From: an uncultured Eubacteriales bacterium
Lineage (GTDB): Bacteria > Bacillota > Clostridia > Oscillospirales > CAG-272
Length of the DNA stretch: 14,211 bases
Assembly (NCBI GenBank): GCA_900544985.1
Contig: UQXK01000043.1
Span: 1 to 14,211 of the forward strand
Direction of reading: 5' to 3'
Part shown: piece after piece, positions 1 to 7,786 of the stretch
Layout: each line of letters opens with the position of its first letter
How positions within the stretch are numbered: position 1 is the stretch's first letter
Position numbers and translations under genes: made by a program
The notes under the pieces: generated by a model
Databases searched by the model: none
What the model was told of the DNA's origin: nothing
What the model saw: the letters and a program-made list of their open reading frames with translations, nothing else

Positions 1-64
1 CGGTGTAAAGTTCTTTGGCACACCTTTCTCCGAAAGAAAGGTACGGGGATTTTTCAAAAAAATC
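1..64 (-). repeat. Dispersed hairpin repeat, copy A (cut by window edge)
   Basis: The reverse complement of 9129-9173 in copy B matches the first 42 bases here: CGGTG, then AAAGTTCTTT, then a short GC step, then a pyrimidine-rich stem arm. The hairpin is ACCTTTCT (22-29) pairing with AGAAAGGT (35-42). A weaker A/T stem follows (GATTTT 48-53 with AAAATC 59-64). The shared linker seen in copies B and C would lie to the left, outside the window. Orientation is the same as copy C. No coding content was seen here. Confidence 0.7.
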
Positions 65-71
65 ATTTATT

Positions 72-112
72 TACAATTTATTGTAGTTTTGGCGGCAAAA
101 ATATAGTATAAT
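72..112 (+). promoter_or_regulatory. Probable secA promoter region with small inverted repeat
   Basis: A perfect TATAAT (107-112) lies 53 nt before the secA start in an A/T-rich stretch. No good -35 box is visible at 16-18 nt; the hexamer at 84-89 is TAGTTT. A short inverted repeat, TACAA-TTTA-TTGTA (72-85), sits where the -35 region would be and could be an operator, but 5-bp arms are weak evidence. The -10 call is fair; the rest is inference. Confidence 0.45.
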
Positions 113-165
113 AAAAATATTATTAAGTCATTACCTTAGAAAATAACAGCTTATTCGGAGGAATC

Positions 166-2895
166 ATGTCACTTATCGATAAAATCTTCGGAGATTACAG
201 CTCCAAACAGATAAAAAAAATAACGCCTGCCGTTGACAAAATAGAATCACTTGCGGGAGAGTACGCTTCAAAAAGCGACGAAGAGCTCCGCGCGATGACG
301 GATGTTTTCCGCAAAAGACTTTCCGAGGGTGAAACTCTCGATGATATTTTGCCGGAAGCTTTTGCGGCGGTACGAGAAGCGGCGACACGTGTTATAGGAA
401 AAAGACCGTTCCGCGTACAGCTCATGGGCGGTATCATACTTCATCAGGGGCGAATCGCGGAGATGAAGACGGGTGAGGGAAAAACCCTTGTCGCAACGAT
501 GCCGGCATATCTCAATGCTCTTACGGGCAAAGGCGTTCACATAGTTACCGTGAACGATTATCTTGCGCGCCGCGACAGCGAAGAAATGGGAAAGGTTTTC
601 GCATTCCTCGGTCTTACTACGGGACTTATCGTTCACGACCAGTCCACGCAGGAAAAGAAGAGGGCATATGCGTGCGACATCACATACGGCACGAACAACG
701 AGATAGGATTCGATTATCTCCGTGATAACATGGTTATATACAAGGACAGGGTTGTTCAGCGCGGACACAACTTCGCGATAGTGGACGAGGTCGACTCCAT
801 ACTTATAGATGAGGCGAGAACTCCGCTTATAATCTCCGGTCAGGGAAATGCGTCTGACGAAATGTACGGAAGAGCGGATACTTTTGTGCGCTCGCTCCGT
901 CCTCTGCGCCTCAAAGAGATGGACACAAAGAACGACTATGACGATATACCGGAAGACTATATCGTAGATGAAAAAGGCAAGCGCGCCACGCTTACGAAAA
1001 ACGGTATCGCGAAGGCGGAGAAGTTTTTCGGAGTCGAAAACTATTCGGATATAGAGAATACAGATCTCAACCACTATGTAAATCAGGCGCTCCACGCCCA
1101 CGGAGTAAAGAAGATAGACGTTGACTATGTCGTAATGGACGGAAAAGTGCTTATCATCGACAGCTTTACCGGACGTATAATGCCGGGACGCCGTTTTTCC
1201 GACGGTCTTCATCAGGCGATAGAGGCAAAAGAACGCGTAAAGATACAGAACGAGAACCAGACTCTGGCGACTATAACGTTCCAGAATTTCTTCCGTCTCT
1301 ACGGAAAACTTTCCGGTATGACGGGAACGGCGCTCACGGAGGAATCGGAGTTCCGCGAGATATACAGTCTCGACGTCGTCGTTATCCCCACGAACAAGCC
1401 CATGATAAGAGAAGACAGAAACGACCTTGTATACAAGAGCGAAAAGGGAAAATACGAAGCCATAATAGAACAGATAAAAGAATGTCACAAAAAAGGACAG
1501 CCTGTTCTTGTAGGTACGATATCGGTTGACAAATCCGAGCATTTGTCTACGCTTCTTAAACATGAGGGGATAAAACACAATGTCCTCAACGCAAAGTATC
1601 ACGAGAAAGAGGCGGAGATAATCGCTCAGGCGGGAAAATACGGCTCTGTCACGATATCCACGAATATGGCGGGACGCGGTACGGATATCATGCTCGGAGG
1701 AAATGCGGAATTTCTTGCGAAAAACGAACTCAAAAAGCTCGGATATGACGAAGAGACGATAGTTTCGGCGACGGGCGCTTCCGAAAACATAGACGACAAA
1801 GTAAGAGAAGCGCGCAAAATATACAGAGAAAAGCTCGAAGCGTTTAAGCGCGAGATAGCTCCCGAAGCGGACAAGGTAAGAGAAGCGGGCGGACTTTTCA
1901 TTCTCGGTACGGAAAGACACGAGAGCCGCCGTATAGACAATCAGCTGCGCGGCCGTTCGGGACGTCAGGGCGACCCCGGAGAGAGCAGATTCTATCTTTC
2001 TCTCGAAGACGACCTTATGCGCCTTTTCGGAAGCGACAGAATACGCGGAATGGTCGACAGACTCGGACTTCCCGACGATCAGCCGATAGACGCGAGAATA
2101 CTTTCGAACTCTATCGAAAACGCGCAGAAACGTCTCGAAGGCGAGAACTTCAATCTGCGTAAAAACGTCCTCGAATACGACGACGTTATGAATCAGCAGA
2201 GAAATATAATCTACGGAGAGCGCCGCCGCGTGCTCGACGGAGAGGATATAAGCGGAACCGTAAAGAAGATGATAGAAACTTCCGTTTCGGAGGGAATTTC
2301 CGCGAGCGTAGATCCCGAAAGCGGAGCTGTTTCAAAAGAAGAACTCAGAAAGAATCTTTTCTGGCTTCTTTCTGAAAATGATTTTGCGGATGTGGAAATA
2401 ACGGTCGACGGAGTGAGAGACGTTCTTCTTCCGCGCGCAGAGGAGATATACGAAAAACAGCAGGAGATATTCGGGGAAAATATGCGCGAGCTTGAAAGAG
2501 TTGCGCTTCTCCGTTCTGTTGATACGCACTGGATGGCACATCTCGACGCGATGGATGATCTTCGCGGCGGCGTCGGACTTGCGGCTTACGCGCAGAGAAA
2601 TCCGCTTAACGAATACCGCATTGCGGCGGGCGAGATGTTCGAGAATATGATAGCGGATATACGTACGGACACTGTTCGTATGATCCTTTTCTCCCGTCCT
2701 GCTGAACAGATAAAAAGAGCAGAGATTGCAAAACAGAAAGCGGCGTCCGTCGCCTCTGTCGGCGGGGAAGCCGTTAAAAAGCGTCCTGTCGTAAAAAAGG
2801 CAGCCGAAAAAATAGGCAGAAACGATCCTTGCCCTTGCGGTTCGGGCAAAAAATATAAAAAGTGCTGCGGCGCCAATATAAGCGACGAGCAGTGA
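166..2895 (+). CDS. secA: Protein translocase subunit SecA
   Basis: SecA is the ATPase motor that pushes unfolded preproteins through the SecYEG channel at the cytoplasmic membrane. The 909-residue protein is within the usual size range. Visible marks are the Walker A motif KTGEGKT (101-107), the Walker B/DEAD-type box DEVD (207-210) followed by DEARTPLIISG, the GTAGRGTD-like helicase motif NMAGRGTDIMLGG, and LRGRSGRQGDPG in the second nucleotide-binding fold. The C-terminal tail carries the zinc-binding SEC-C motif with Cys889, Cys891, Cys900 and Cys901 (CxCx8CC), used in SecB or ribosome contact in other bacteria. The start at 166 follows GGAGG (157-161). It is the first gene of the window, and lepB lies downstream, so the export motor and the leader peptidase are near neighbours. 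The full-length reading frame shows no disruption. Confidence 0.98.
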   Translation: MSLIDKIFGDYSSKQIKKITPAVDKIESLAGEYASKSDEELRAMTDVFRKRLSEGETLDDILPEAFAAVREAATRVIGKRPFRVQLMGGIILHQGRIAEMKTGEGKTLVATMPAYLNALTGKGVHIVTVNDYLARRDSEEMGKVFAFLGLTTGLIVHDQSTQEKKRAYACDITYGTNNEIGFDYLRDNMVIYKDRVVQRGHNFAIVDEVDSILIDEARTPLIISGQGNASDEMYGRADTFVRSLRPLRLKEMDTKNDYDDIPEDYIVDEKGKRATLTKNGIAKAEKFFGVENYSDIENTDLNHYVNQALHAHGVKKIDVDYVVMDGKVLIIDSFTGRIMPGRRFSDGLHQAIEAKERVKIQNENQTLATITFQNFFRLYGKLSGMTGTALTEESEFREIYSLDVVVIPTNKPMIREDRNDLVYKSEKGKYEAIIEQIKECHKKGQPVLVGTISVDKSEHLSTLLKHEGIKHNVLNAKYHEKEAEIIAQAGKYGSVTISTNMAGRGTDIMLGGNAEFLAKNELKKLGYDEETIVSATGASENIDDKVREARKIYREKLEAFKREIAPEADKVREAGGLFILGTERHESRRIDNQLRGRSGRQGDPGESRFYLSLEDDLMRLFGSDRIRGMVDRLGLPDDQPIDARILSNSIENAQKRLEGENFNLRKNVLEYDDVMNQQRNIIYGERRRVLDGEDISGTVKKMIETSVSEGISASVDPESGAVSKEELRKNLFWLLSENDFADVEITVDGVRDVLLPRAEEIYEKQQEIFGENMRELERVALLRSVDTHWMAHLDAMDDLRGGVGLAAYAQRNPLNEYRIAAGEMFENMIADIRTDTVRMILFSRPAEQIKRAEIAKQKAASVASVGGEAVKKRPVVKKAAEKIGRNDPCPCGSGKKYKKCCGANISDEQ

Positions 2896-2921
2896 TTACG
2901 GAGATTTGTTCCGTAATATTT
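2895..2921 (+). terminator. Weak terminator-like stem-loop after secA
   Basis: ATTACGGA (2895-2902) pairs with TCCGTAAT (2910-2917) around a 7-nt loop and is followed by ATTTT. The stem starts on the last base of the secA stop codon. The stem is short and the U-tract is poor, so it may only reduce read-through into the next gene or protect the transcript end. Confidence 0.4.
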
Positions 2922-2937
2922 TGAAAGTGAGAATTTT

Positions 2938-3576
2938 ATGGGTTTCGGTTGGATGTTTATCGGCGTGCTTTTTCTGGAAGGTGTCGCATTTTTTCCCGAT
3001 GTTATAGGATATTTGCTTATACTTCTGGGTGTTAAAAATGCGTCGAAACACTGTGAATTTTTTAAAAATACCGAGAAAATGTGCTATGTCGGCATTGTGG
3101 TCTCTCTTTTTAAACTCTTCTATAAACTGATGGACAGAATGAATATAGGGCTTTTCGGAGAGATAGGCGGAATTGTGTTCGGCGCGCTTTATATAGCGTT
3201 TACGATAGCTTTTTATATAGTGCTTTTTTCGGCTGTTTCAAAAATCGCAGATTTTACGGGGCTTCCGAAGTTGAAGAGCACGGCTCTTGCCGATATGCTC
3301 CTTGTAACGCTGTTTCTTTCTGTTTCGGAGATACTTAATCTTCTGATATCTTTTTCCGTAAGCGCTATCGAGTCGTATTCTTCGCTTGTCGCCGGTACGG
3401 CGCTGTTGCTTTCGCTGCTTTCCACGCTGCTTTCGGCGATACTCATTTTTCAATGTTATATGAGGATATGTCTTGAAGGCGACGAGGATATGGAAAAGAG
3501 AAAGAATAACATAAAAAGTCCGTTTGATTTTTACGAAAAAGGGAAAAAATCAGGTAAAAATAAAAAGAAGAGATAA
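2938..3576 (+). CDS. Multi-pass membrane protein of unknown function (P-D-x-I-G-Y type)
   Basis: I do not recognise a named family. The 212-residue product has about five hydrophobic segments (roughly residues 3-32, 48-66, 74-100, 118-142 and 146-175), with a Lys-rich, cytoplasm-like C-terminal tail (about 187-212, ending in KKKR). The N-terminus contains FFPDVIGYLLILLGV (18-32), which closely resembles FLPDFIGYIFILCGL (23-37) of the next gene, so the two are probably related and arose by duplication or belong to one clostridial family. The start at 2938 has only a modest Shine-Dalgarno sequence (AAAGTGAG, 2924-2931). It lies 42 nt after secA and 32 nt before the next membrane gene, so the two membrane genes are likely co-transcribed. 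No catalytic motif is visible; a link with protein export rests on position only. Confidence 0.8.
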   Translation: MGFGWMFIGVLFLEGVAFFPDVIGYLLILLGVKNASKHCEFFKNTEKMCYVGIVVSLFKLFYKLMDRMNIGLFGEIGGIVFGALYIAFTIAFYIVLFSAVSKIADFTGLPKLKSTALADMLLVTLFLSVSEILNLLISFSVSAIESYSSLVAGTALLLSLLSTLLSAILIFQCYMRICLEGDEDMEKRKNNIKSPFDFYEKGKKSGKNKKKR

Positions 3577-3608
3577 ATTACACCGCTTTTCGGTTTGGGG
3601 AGGTAAAA

Positions 3609-4919
3609 ATGGGCGTAGGACTTCTGCTTGTCGGCGCGTGCTTTATTTTCAATCCGTTTATAGGTCTTATCGACTTTCTGCCGGACTTTATAGGCTATAT
3701 ATTTATACTTTGCGGGCTTTCAAAGCTTTCCGACGTCGATATAAAGGTGTTTGAAGCAAGGCGCAGAATGAGCAATGCCCTTTGGGTCGCGGTAGGACGA
3801 TTTGTCGTTATGCTTATGTCCGTGCTTCTGCGGTTCGATTCCACACTCGTTCTCGTGTTCGCTTTTTCGCTTGCGGTATTGGAAATAATGTTCGTCATAC
3901 CGGCGTTTTCTTCGTTTTTCGAAAGCTTCGAATATATGCAGCTGCGCTTTTCGGAGGATTTTCGCTTTTCGAAGATAGAGAATCTGAAAAAAATGACGAC
4001 GGTATTCCTTGCGGTGCGTTCCGTCGGCGCGGTAATACCCGAATTTACATCTCTTTCGAGTGAGTACGGCGATGTTGTCTCCGGCGGCGGACACAGAATG
4101 AATATTACCGTTGTGAGGACTCTTCTTATCGGACTTTGCTTTGCGGCGGCTCTTGTTTTCGGAATAATCTGGCTTTCCATGATGGCGGGATATCTTAAAA
4201 CCGTTATGGCAAACAAGGATTATATAAAGTTCCTTCAATTTAAGTATGATACGGAAGTGAAAACCGACGGCGTCCTTATGATGAAACGCCGCGTGAAGAT
4301 ATTTCAGAAGCTATCGTTTATCTCTGTATTTTTTCTGATATGCATTCCGTTCAATTCTTTCTATGTATTTCCCGAATTTTTGCTTGGCGTATTGATGATC
4401 TTTGCATTTCTCCTTTCTGGAAAATATACGGAAGATAAAAAAAGCGCTGTTATCATAAGCTCTTTGTATACGCTGTTTTCCGTTATGGAATATGCGTTTT
4501 TGATACGGTATTCGCTTAATCTGGGTGACGTAATTTTCCCTTATCAGAAAGCGGGATTTATGTCCTTCTATTTGCCGTATACAGTCTGCGGCGCTTTGTC
4601 TTATTTGATAATGGCAATAGTTTTCTTTGAATATAAAAAGACATCTGTCAATATGATAAACGTTTGCGTCGGCGTGGGAGATGTAGACGATATCCGCAGA
4701 AAAGAAATAAACGAGGAAAGAAAAAAGAGCCTTGCAAAGAAAAATACAAGACTTTTCGGATTTGGAATTTTCTACTGTATTGCAAGTATTGTGTTCATGG
4801 CGCTTATACCGTATCTCGAAACGGCGTGGATATTCCGTTCGGCGCTCTGGGTTATTCTTGCGGTAATAATGTATTCATTCGTGTTCGATGTTTCCGCAGA
4901 GGCGGAAAAAGCTTTATAA
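3609..4919 (+). CDS. Larger multi-pass membrane protein of unknown function, related to its upstream neighbour
   Basis: The 436-residue product is strongly hydrophobic, with around eleven or twelve candidate membrane segments (for example 2-20, 26-42, 55-75, 78-102, 130-148, 168-195, 233-250, 254-271, 278-302, 316-341, 385-402 and 408-428). Residues 1-41 share the G-rich start and the FLPDFIGY motif with the preceding protein. A degenerate second copy of this module may occur near residues 246-272 (FPEFLLG), suggesting an internal duplication. A charged loop (about 358-381, rich in Arg, Lys and Glu) lies before the last two segments. The start at 3609 is supported by GGGGAGG at 3597-3603. No transporter signature such as an ABC or MFS motif was recognised. 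Function is unknown; placement between secA and lepB is the only hint. Confidence 0.8.
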   Translation: MGVGLLLVGACFIFNPFIGLIDFLPDFIGYIFILCGLSKLSDVDIKVFEARRRMSNALWVAVGRFVVMLMSVLLRFDSTLVLVFAFSLAVLEIMFVIPAFSSFFESFEYMQLRFSEDFRFSKIENLKKMTTVFLAVRSVGAVIPEFTSLSSEYGDVVSGGGHRMNITVVRTLLIGLCFAAALVFGIIWLSMMAGYLKTVMANKDYIKFLQFKYDTEVKTDGVLMMKRRVKIFQKLSFISVFFLICIPFNSFYVFPEFLLGVLMIFAFLLSGKYTEDKKSAVIISSLYTLFSVMEYAFLIRYSLNLGDVIFPYQKAGFMSFYLPYTVCGALSYLIMAIVFFEYKKTSVNMINVCVGVGDVDDIRRKEINEERKKSLAKKNTRLFGFGIFYCIASIVFMALIPYLETAWIFRSALWVILAVIMYSFVFDVSAEAEKAL

Positions 4920-5070
4920 TAAAAGCGGGGAAGATTGTTTGCAGGATTATAGTTGAACTGCTTTATAAAAACGGCGGTTTGCCGAATATAAGGCGCGCGG
5001 CGATGAAAGCCGCGGATAAAATTTTATTTTATCTGTTTTAATGTTTTAAAAATAAGAAAGAGGTTTTTCT
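4920..5070. other. Non-coding gap with two adjacent stem-loops before lepB
   Basis: A GC-rich stem, CGCGGC (4996-5001) with GCCGCG (5009-5014), has loop GATGAAA. It is directly followed by an A/T stem, GATAAAAT (5015-5022) with ATTTTATC (5026-5033), and then CTGTTTTAATG. The pair may act as a terminator after the membrane genes. No good promoter boxes for lepB were found here. The lepB Shine-Dalgarno sequence is AAGAGG, ending at 5062. Confidence 0.45.
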
Positions 5071-5685
5071 ATGAATGACGAAATAAACGGGGAAAGAAAT
5101 TCCGAAGGCACGAATATGTCTTCCGGAATTAAAAATGAAAATAAAAAAGAAAGTTTTCTTTCGTCTTTATATGATTGGATAGAAGTTGTATCCATATCCG
5201 TTATAATAGTCATTATGATATTTACGTTTGTCGCACGTCTTTCGACTGTCGACGGAGATTCGATGTATCCCACCTTGATAGACGGAGAACGTCTTATTGT
5301 AAGCGACCTGTTCTATTCTCCCGAAAACGGAGATATCGTGGTTTTGCAGGAAAAAAATGCATTTTTTACTTCACCTCTTGTAAAACGCATAATAGCGCAA
5401 GAGGGGCAGACGATAGATTTCGATTACGAAAACTGGGGCGTATACGTTGACGGAGAGAAGCTTACGGAGCCGTATATAAACCGTGAATTGGAAAAAGCTA
5501 TGAAGAATTACGGTTCTCCCGACAGTATCACGGTTCCCGAAGGGCATATTTTCGTTATGGGCGACAACCGAAATCATTCCACCGACAGCAGAGATTCTCT
5601 TGTGGGATTTGTCGAATACGATGAGATAATAGGCAAAGTGGTGTTCAGACTCTTTCCTTTTTCCCGCATAGGTGCGGTAAAATAA
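5071..5685 (+). CDS. lepB: Type I signal peptidase
   Basis: Signal peptidase I cuts the signal peptide from exported preproteins at the outer face of the membrane. The 204-residue protein has the compact Gram-positive form: a polar cytoplasmic start of about 35 residues, one membrane anchor (about 38-56), and an extracytoplasmic catalytic domain. The catalytic Ser64 lies in GDSMYPT and the general base Lys105 in LVKRIIAQEG. The conserved box D/E region GDNRNHSTDSRD spans 164-175, and GKVVFRLFPF closes the fold. The start at 5071 has AAGAGG about 8 nt upstream. A second Met at residue 16 could be an alternative start but lacks a visible ribosome site. It precedes rbgA and rnhB, an order I associate with other Clostridia, where rplS often stands in front; no rplS is present here. 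Confidence 0.96.
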   Translation: MNDEINGERNSEGTNMSSGIKNENKKESFLSSLYDWIEVVSISVIIVIMIFTFVARLSTVDGDSMYPTLIDGERLIVSDLFYSPENGDIVVLQEKNAFFTSPLVKRIIAQEGQTIDFDYENWGVYVDGEKLTEPYINRELEKAMKNYGSPDSITVPEGHIFVMGDNRNHSTDSRDSLVGFVEYDEIIGKVVFRLFPFSRIGAVK

Positions 5686-5755
5686 ATCTTGTTTGAAAAA
5701 AGACCGAAAACTGCTTTCGTTTTGAAAATATTTATTCCGGATAAGAGGTAGGAAA

Positions 5756-6217
5756 ATGACGAAGAAAAAGATGATTTTTATCTCGTCATCGGCGGTGGGA
5801 ATATTGGTGTTGCTTTTTGCGATATATAATCTTGTCTGGTATTTTTGCTCTTATAACGTTTATAAAAGTTATGTAAAAGATATCCCCGAAGTGGGAGATT
5901 CCGGGAAATATGTATATGAAGACGAAGAAGATTATCATTACAGCGTAAAGCTTCCGGGCTACCTTTGCTTTGACGGGAATCTCTCCGTTTCGGAAGAAGA
6001 AATAGATCATGCTCTTATCATATGGCTCGAATCCGGCGGAAAAAAGATAAAAGCGGGCGTTATATTAACGGTTGACGGGGAGTGGGTTCAGATAGAACTT
6101 AAAGACTCTGTGACCGCGGCGGAAGAAGAGTACCGGCAGTTGATCGATGAAAATACAGAGAAAATAAATACTCTTTTTGAAAAGGCAAATAAAAAGTGGA
6201 ATCTCGGATTGGAATAA
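5756..6217 (+). CDS. Small membrane-anchored protein of unknown function
   Basis: The 153-residue product starts with MTKKKMIF and one strong hydrophobic segment (about 7-30), so it is probably anchored with its N-terminus inside and the rest outside the cell. No Cys fits a lipobox, and no AxA-type cleavage site stands out. The remaining 120 residues are acidic (YEDEEDYHY around 54-62) and predicted to be mixed beta and helical, ending in a helix rich in Glu, Lys and Asn (about 120-148). I recognise no family. The ribosome site is AGAGGTAGG just before the start at 5756. The gene lies 70 nt after lepB and 73 nt before rbgA, probably read from the same transcript as lepB. A substrate or partner of the signal peptidase is possible but unsupported. 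Confidence 0.75.
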   Translation: MTKKKMIFISSSAVGILVLLFAIYNLVWYFCSYNVYKSYVKDIPEVGDSGKYVYEDEEDYHYSVKLPGYLCFDGNLSVSEEEIDHALIIWLESGGKKIKAGVILTVDGEWVQIELKDSVTAAEEEYRQLIDENTEKINTLFEKANKKWNLGLE

Positions 6218-6240
6218 TCGGAAGATTCTTACAAAAACGT

Positions 6241-6269
6241 TTTACAATAAATAAAAATTTACTTAAAAT
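6241..6269 (+). promoter_or_regulatory. Possible promoter before rbgA
   Basis: TTTACA (6241-6246) and TAAAAT (6264-6269) are separated by 17 nt, each one base from the vegetative consensus. A start about 7 nt further on would place the GGAGA ribosome site at the very 5' end of the RNA, which is awkward. The region is very A/T-rich, so a chance match is quite possible. Confidence 0.35.
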
Positions 6270-6290
6270 ACTTTCGGAGAAGTGATACAG

Positions 6291-7187
6291 ATGGGCGAAC
6301 AGAAAACGACGCAAAACAGCATAAACTGGTTTCCCGGGCATATGGCGCGCACGCGCAGGGAGATATCTGAAAATTTAAAAAATGTGGATTTTGTAATAGA
6401 GCTGCTCGACGCGCGCATACCGTTCTGTTCGGAAAATCCCGAAATATCGAGAATATGCGGCGACAAACCGCGGCTTGTTCTTCTGAGCCGCGCGTCTCTT
6501 GCCGATCCCGAAAAGAGCGCGATGTGGAAAAAATACTATGCCGCAAGCGGAAAAGGCTGTGTTTTTTACGATTGCGTAACGGGAGAGGGAATAGGCGAGA
6601 TTTTGGGTGCTTCAAAGGCGCTTATGGCGGATAAGATAGCAAAATACCGCGAACGCGGCATGGAGGGAAGAAAGCTTCGCGCCATGATTGTCGGAATACC
6701 TAATGTCGGCAAAAGTTCGCTTATAAACAAGCTCTCGGGAACGAAAAGCGCAAAAGTGGAAAACCGTCCGGGCGTCACAAGGCAGAAACAGTGGATCCCG
6801 ACAAAAGCGGGATTTGACCTTATGGACACTCCCGGAGTTTTGTGGCCGAAATTCAATGACAAGGTCACTGGGGAAAATCTTGCGCTTACGGGCGCTATAA
6901 AGGACGATATACTCGATATCGAGACTCTTGCGGCGGTCCTTGTAAACAGGCTCCGTTCTCTTTACCCCGAAAAACTTATGGCGAGATATAAACTCTCGGA
7001 AGAGGATATATCATCTGATATGACGGATTTCGATATGATGGAGAAAATAGGAAAACTGCGCGGTTTTCTTGTTTCGGGCGGATATATAGATACAGAACGC
7101 ACCTCGAAAATGTTACTTGAAGAATTCAGAAACGGAAAAGCGGGGAGAATGACGCTCGATATTCCGCGCACGGGAGAAAAACAATGA
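6291..7187 (+). CDS. rbgA: Ribosome biogenesis GTPase RbgA (YlqF)
   Basis: RbgA is a circularly permuted GTPase that acts late in 50S subunit assembly. I prefer the ATG at 6291 (298 residues) over the GTG at 6282, because GGAGA (6276-6280) lies 10 nt before the ATG but only 1 nt before the GTG. The family start INWFPGHMART is present (11-21). Motifs come in the permuted order G4-G5-G1-G2-G3: G1 is GIPNVGKSS (135-143), G2 is RPGVTR (159-164), and G3 is DTPG (179-182). The oddity is G4. Where NKxD is expected, the sequence reads LLSRASLADP (64-73), so both the Asn and the guanine-reading Asp of the motif are replaced; another Asp (72) is three residues further on. The C-terminal helical domain (about 205-298) is complete. 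The stop overlaps the start of rnhB. Confidence 0.93.
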   Translation: MGEQKTTQNSINWFPGHMARTRREISENLKNVDFVIELLDARIPFCSENPEISRICGDKPRLVLLSRASLADPEKSAMWKKYYAASGKGCVFYDCVTGEGIGEILGASKALMADKIAKYRERGMEGRKLRAMIVGIPNVGKSSLINKLSGTKSAKVENRPGVTRQKQWIPTKAGFDLMDTPGVLWPKFNDKVTGENLALTGAIKDDILDIETLAAVLVNRLRSLYPEKLMARYKLSEEDISSDMTDFDMMEKIGKLRGFLVSGGYIDTERTSKMLLEEFRNGKAGRMTLDIPRTGEKQ

Positions 7188-7786
7188 CATTCGATTATTT
7201 TTTTGAAAACGAGGCACAAGAAAGAGGCTATCTGAACGTATGCGGCATTGATGAAGCCGGACGCGGTCCTCTTGCGGGAAATGTCGTTGCCGCCGCAGTG
7301 ATACTCCCGAAAGGCCTTGTTATAGATGGTCTTGACGATTCGAAAAAGCTTTCCGAAAAGAAAAGAGAAGCGCTTTTTGATATAATACAAAAAGAGGCGG
7401 TAAGCTTTTCCGTTGCATGGGCGACGCCAAGAGAGATAGACGAGCTTAACATACTCGGCGCTACAATGCTTGCCATGCACCGCTCGGTAGAGGGACTTGA
7501 TATCCCTGCCGATTTTGCGCTTATAGACGGAAACACGGCGCGCGGGTTCTCTATTCCCGTGAAAACGATAGTAAAGGGAGACGCAAAATCTCCGTCCATT
7601 GCCGCGGCGTCTATACTTGCAAAAGTCACAAGGGACAGGCAGTGTCTCGAACTGGATGAAAAATACCCGGAATACGGATTTAAAAAGCACAAGGGATATC
7701 CCACGAAGGACCATATGAATAAACTGCGCGAGATAGGTCCGTGCGAAGAGCACAGAAAAAGTTTTCTCTCTTTTCTTTTAAAATGA
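7184..7786 (+). CDS. rnhB: Ribonuclease HII
   Basis: RNase HII cuts the RNA strand of RNA-DNA hybrids and nicks at single ribonucleotides in DNA, which starts ribonucleotide excision repair. The 200-residue protein is a normal length. All four acidic active-site residues can be seen: Asp23 and Glu24 in GIDEAGRGPLAG, Asp115 in ALIDGN, and Asp151 in KVTRDR. The family motifs DSKKLSEKKRE (52-62) and YGFKKHKGYPTKDH (164-177) are also present. Its ATG overlaps the rbgA stop as ATGA, and its own stop overlaps the next start the same way, so the genes are likely translationally coupled. The rbgA-rnhB pairing is well known in Firmicutes. Confidence 0.97.
   Translation: MTFDYFFENEAQERGYLNVCGIDEAGRGPLAGNVVAAAVILPKGLVIDGLDDSKKLSEKKREALFDIIQKEAVSFSVAWATPREIDELNILGATMLAMHRSVEGLDIPADFALIDGNTARGFSIPVKTIVKGDAKSPSIAAASILAKVTRDRQCLELDEKYPEYGFKKHKGYPTKDHMNKLREIGPCEEHRKSFLSFLLK

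Noticed and set aside
268..1920. 550-residue open frame on the minus strand inside secA
   Set aside because: It is a shadow of secA: the plus strand shows full SecA motifs, while the antisense product is rich in Arg, Tyr, Phe and Val with no recognisable domain.
4664..5041. 125-residue open frame overlapping the end of the large membrane protein and running into the gap before lepB
   Set aside because: Most of it is out of frame within a real gene. The part beyond 4919 has no ribosome site or recognisable family, so I do not call it a gene or a remnant.
6282..6290. Upstream GTG start for rbgA
   Set aside because: The ribosome site GGAGA ends only 1 nt before it, whereas spacing to the ATG at 6291 is normal.
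7741..7782. Upstream GTG start for yraN
   Set aside because: It would add residues encoded inside rnhB with no family match; the ATG at 7783 gives the canonical N-terminus and an ATGA overlap.
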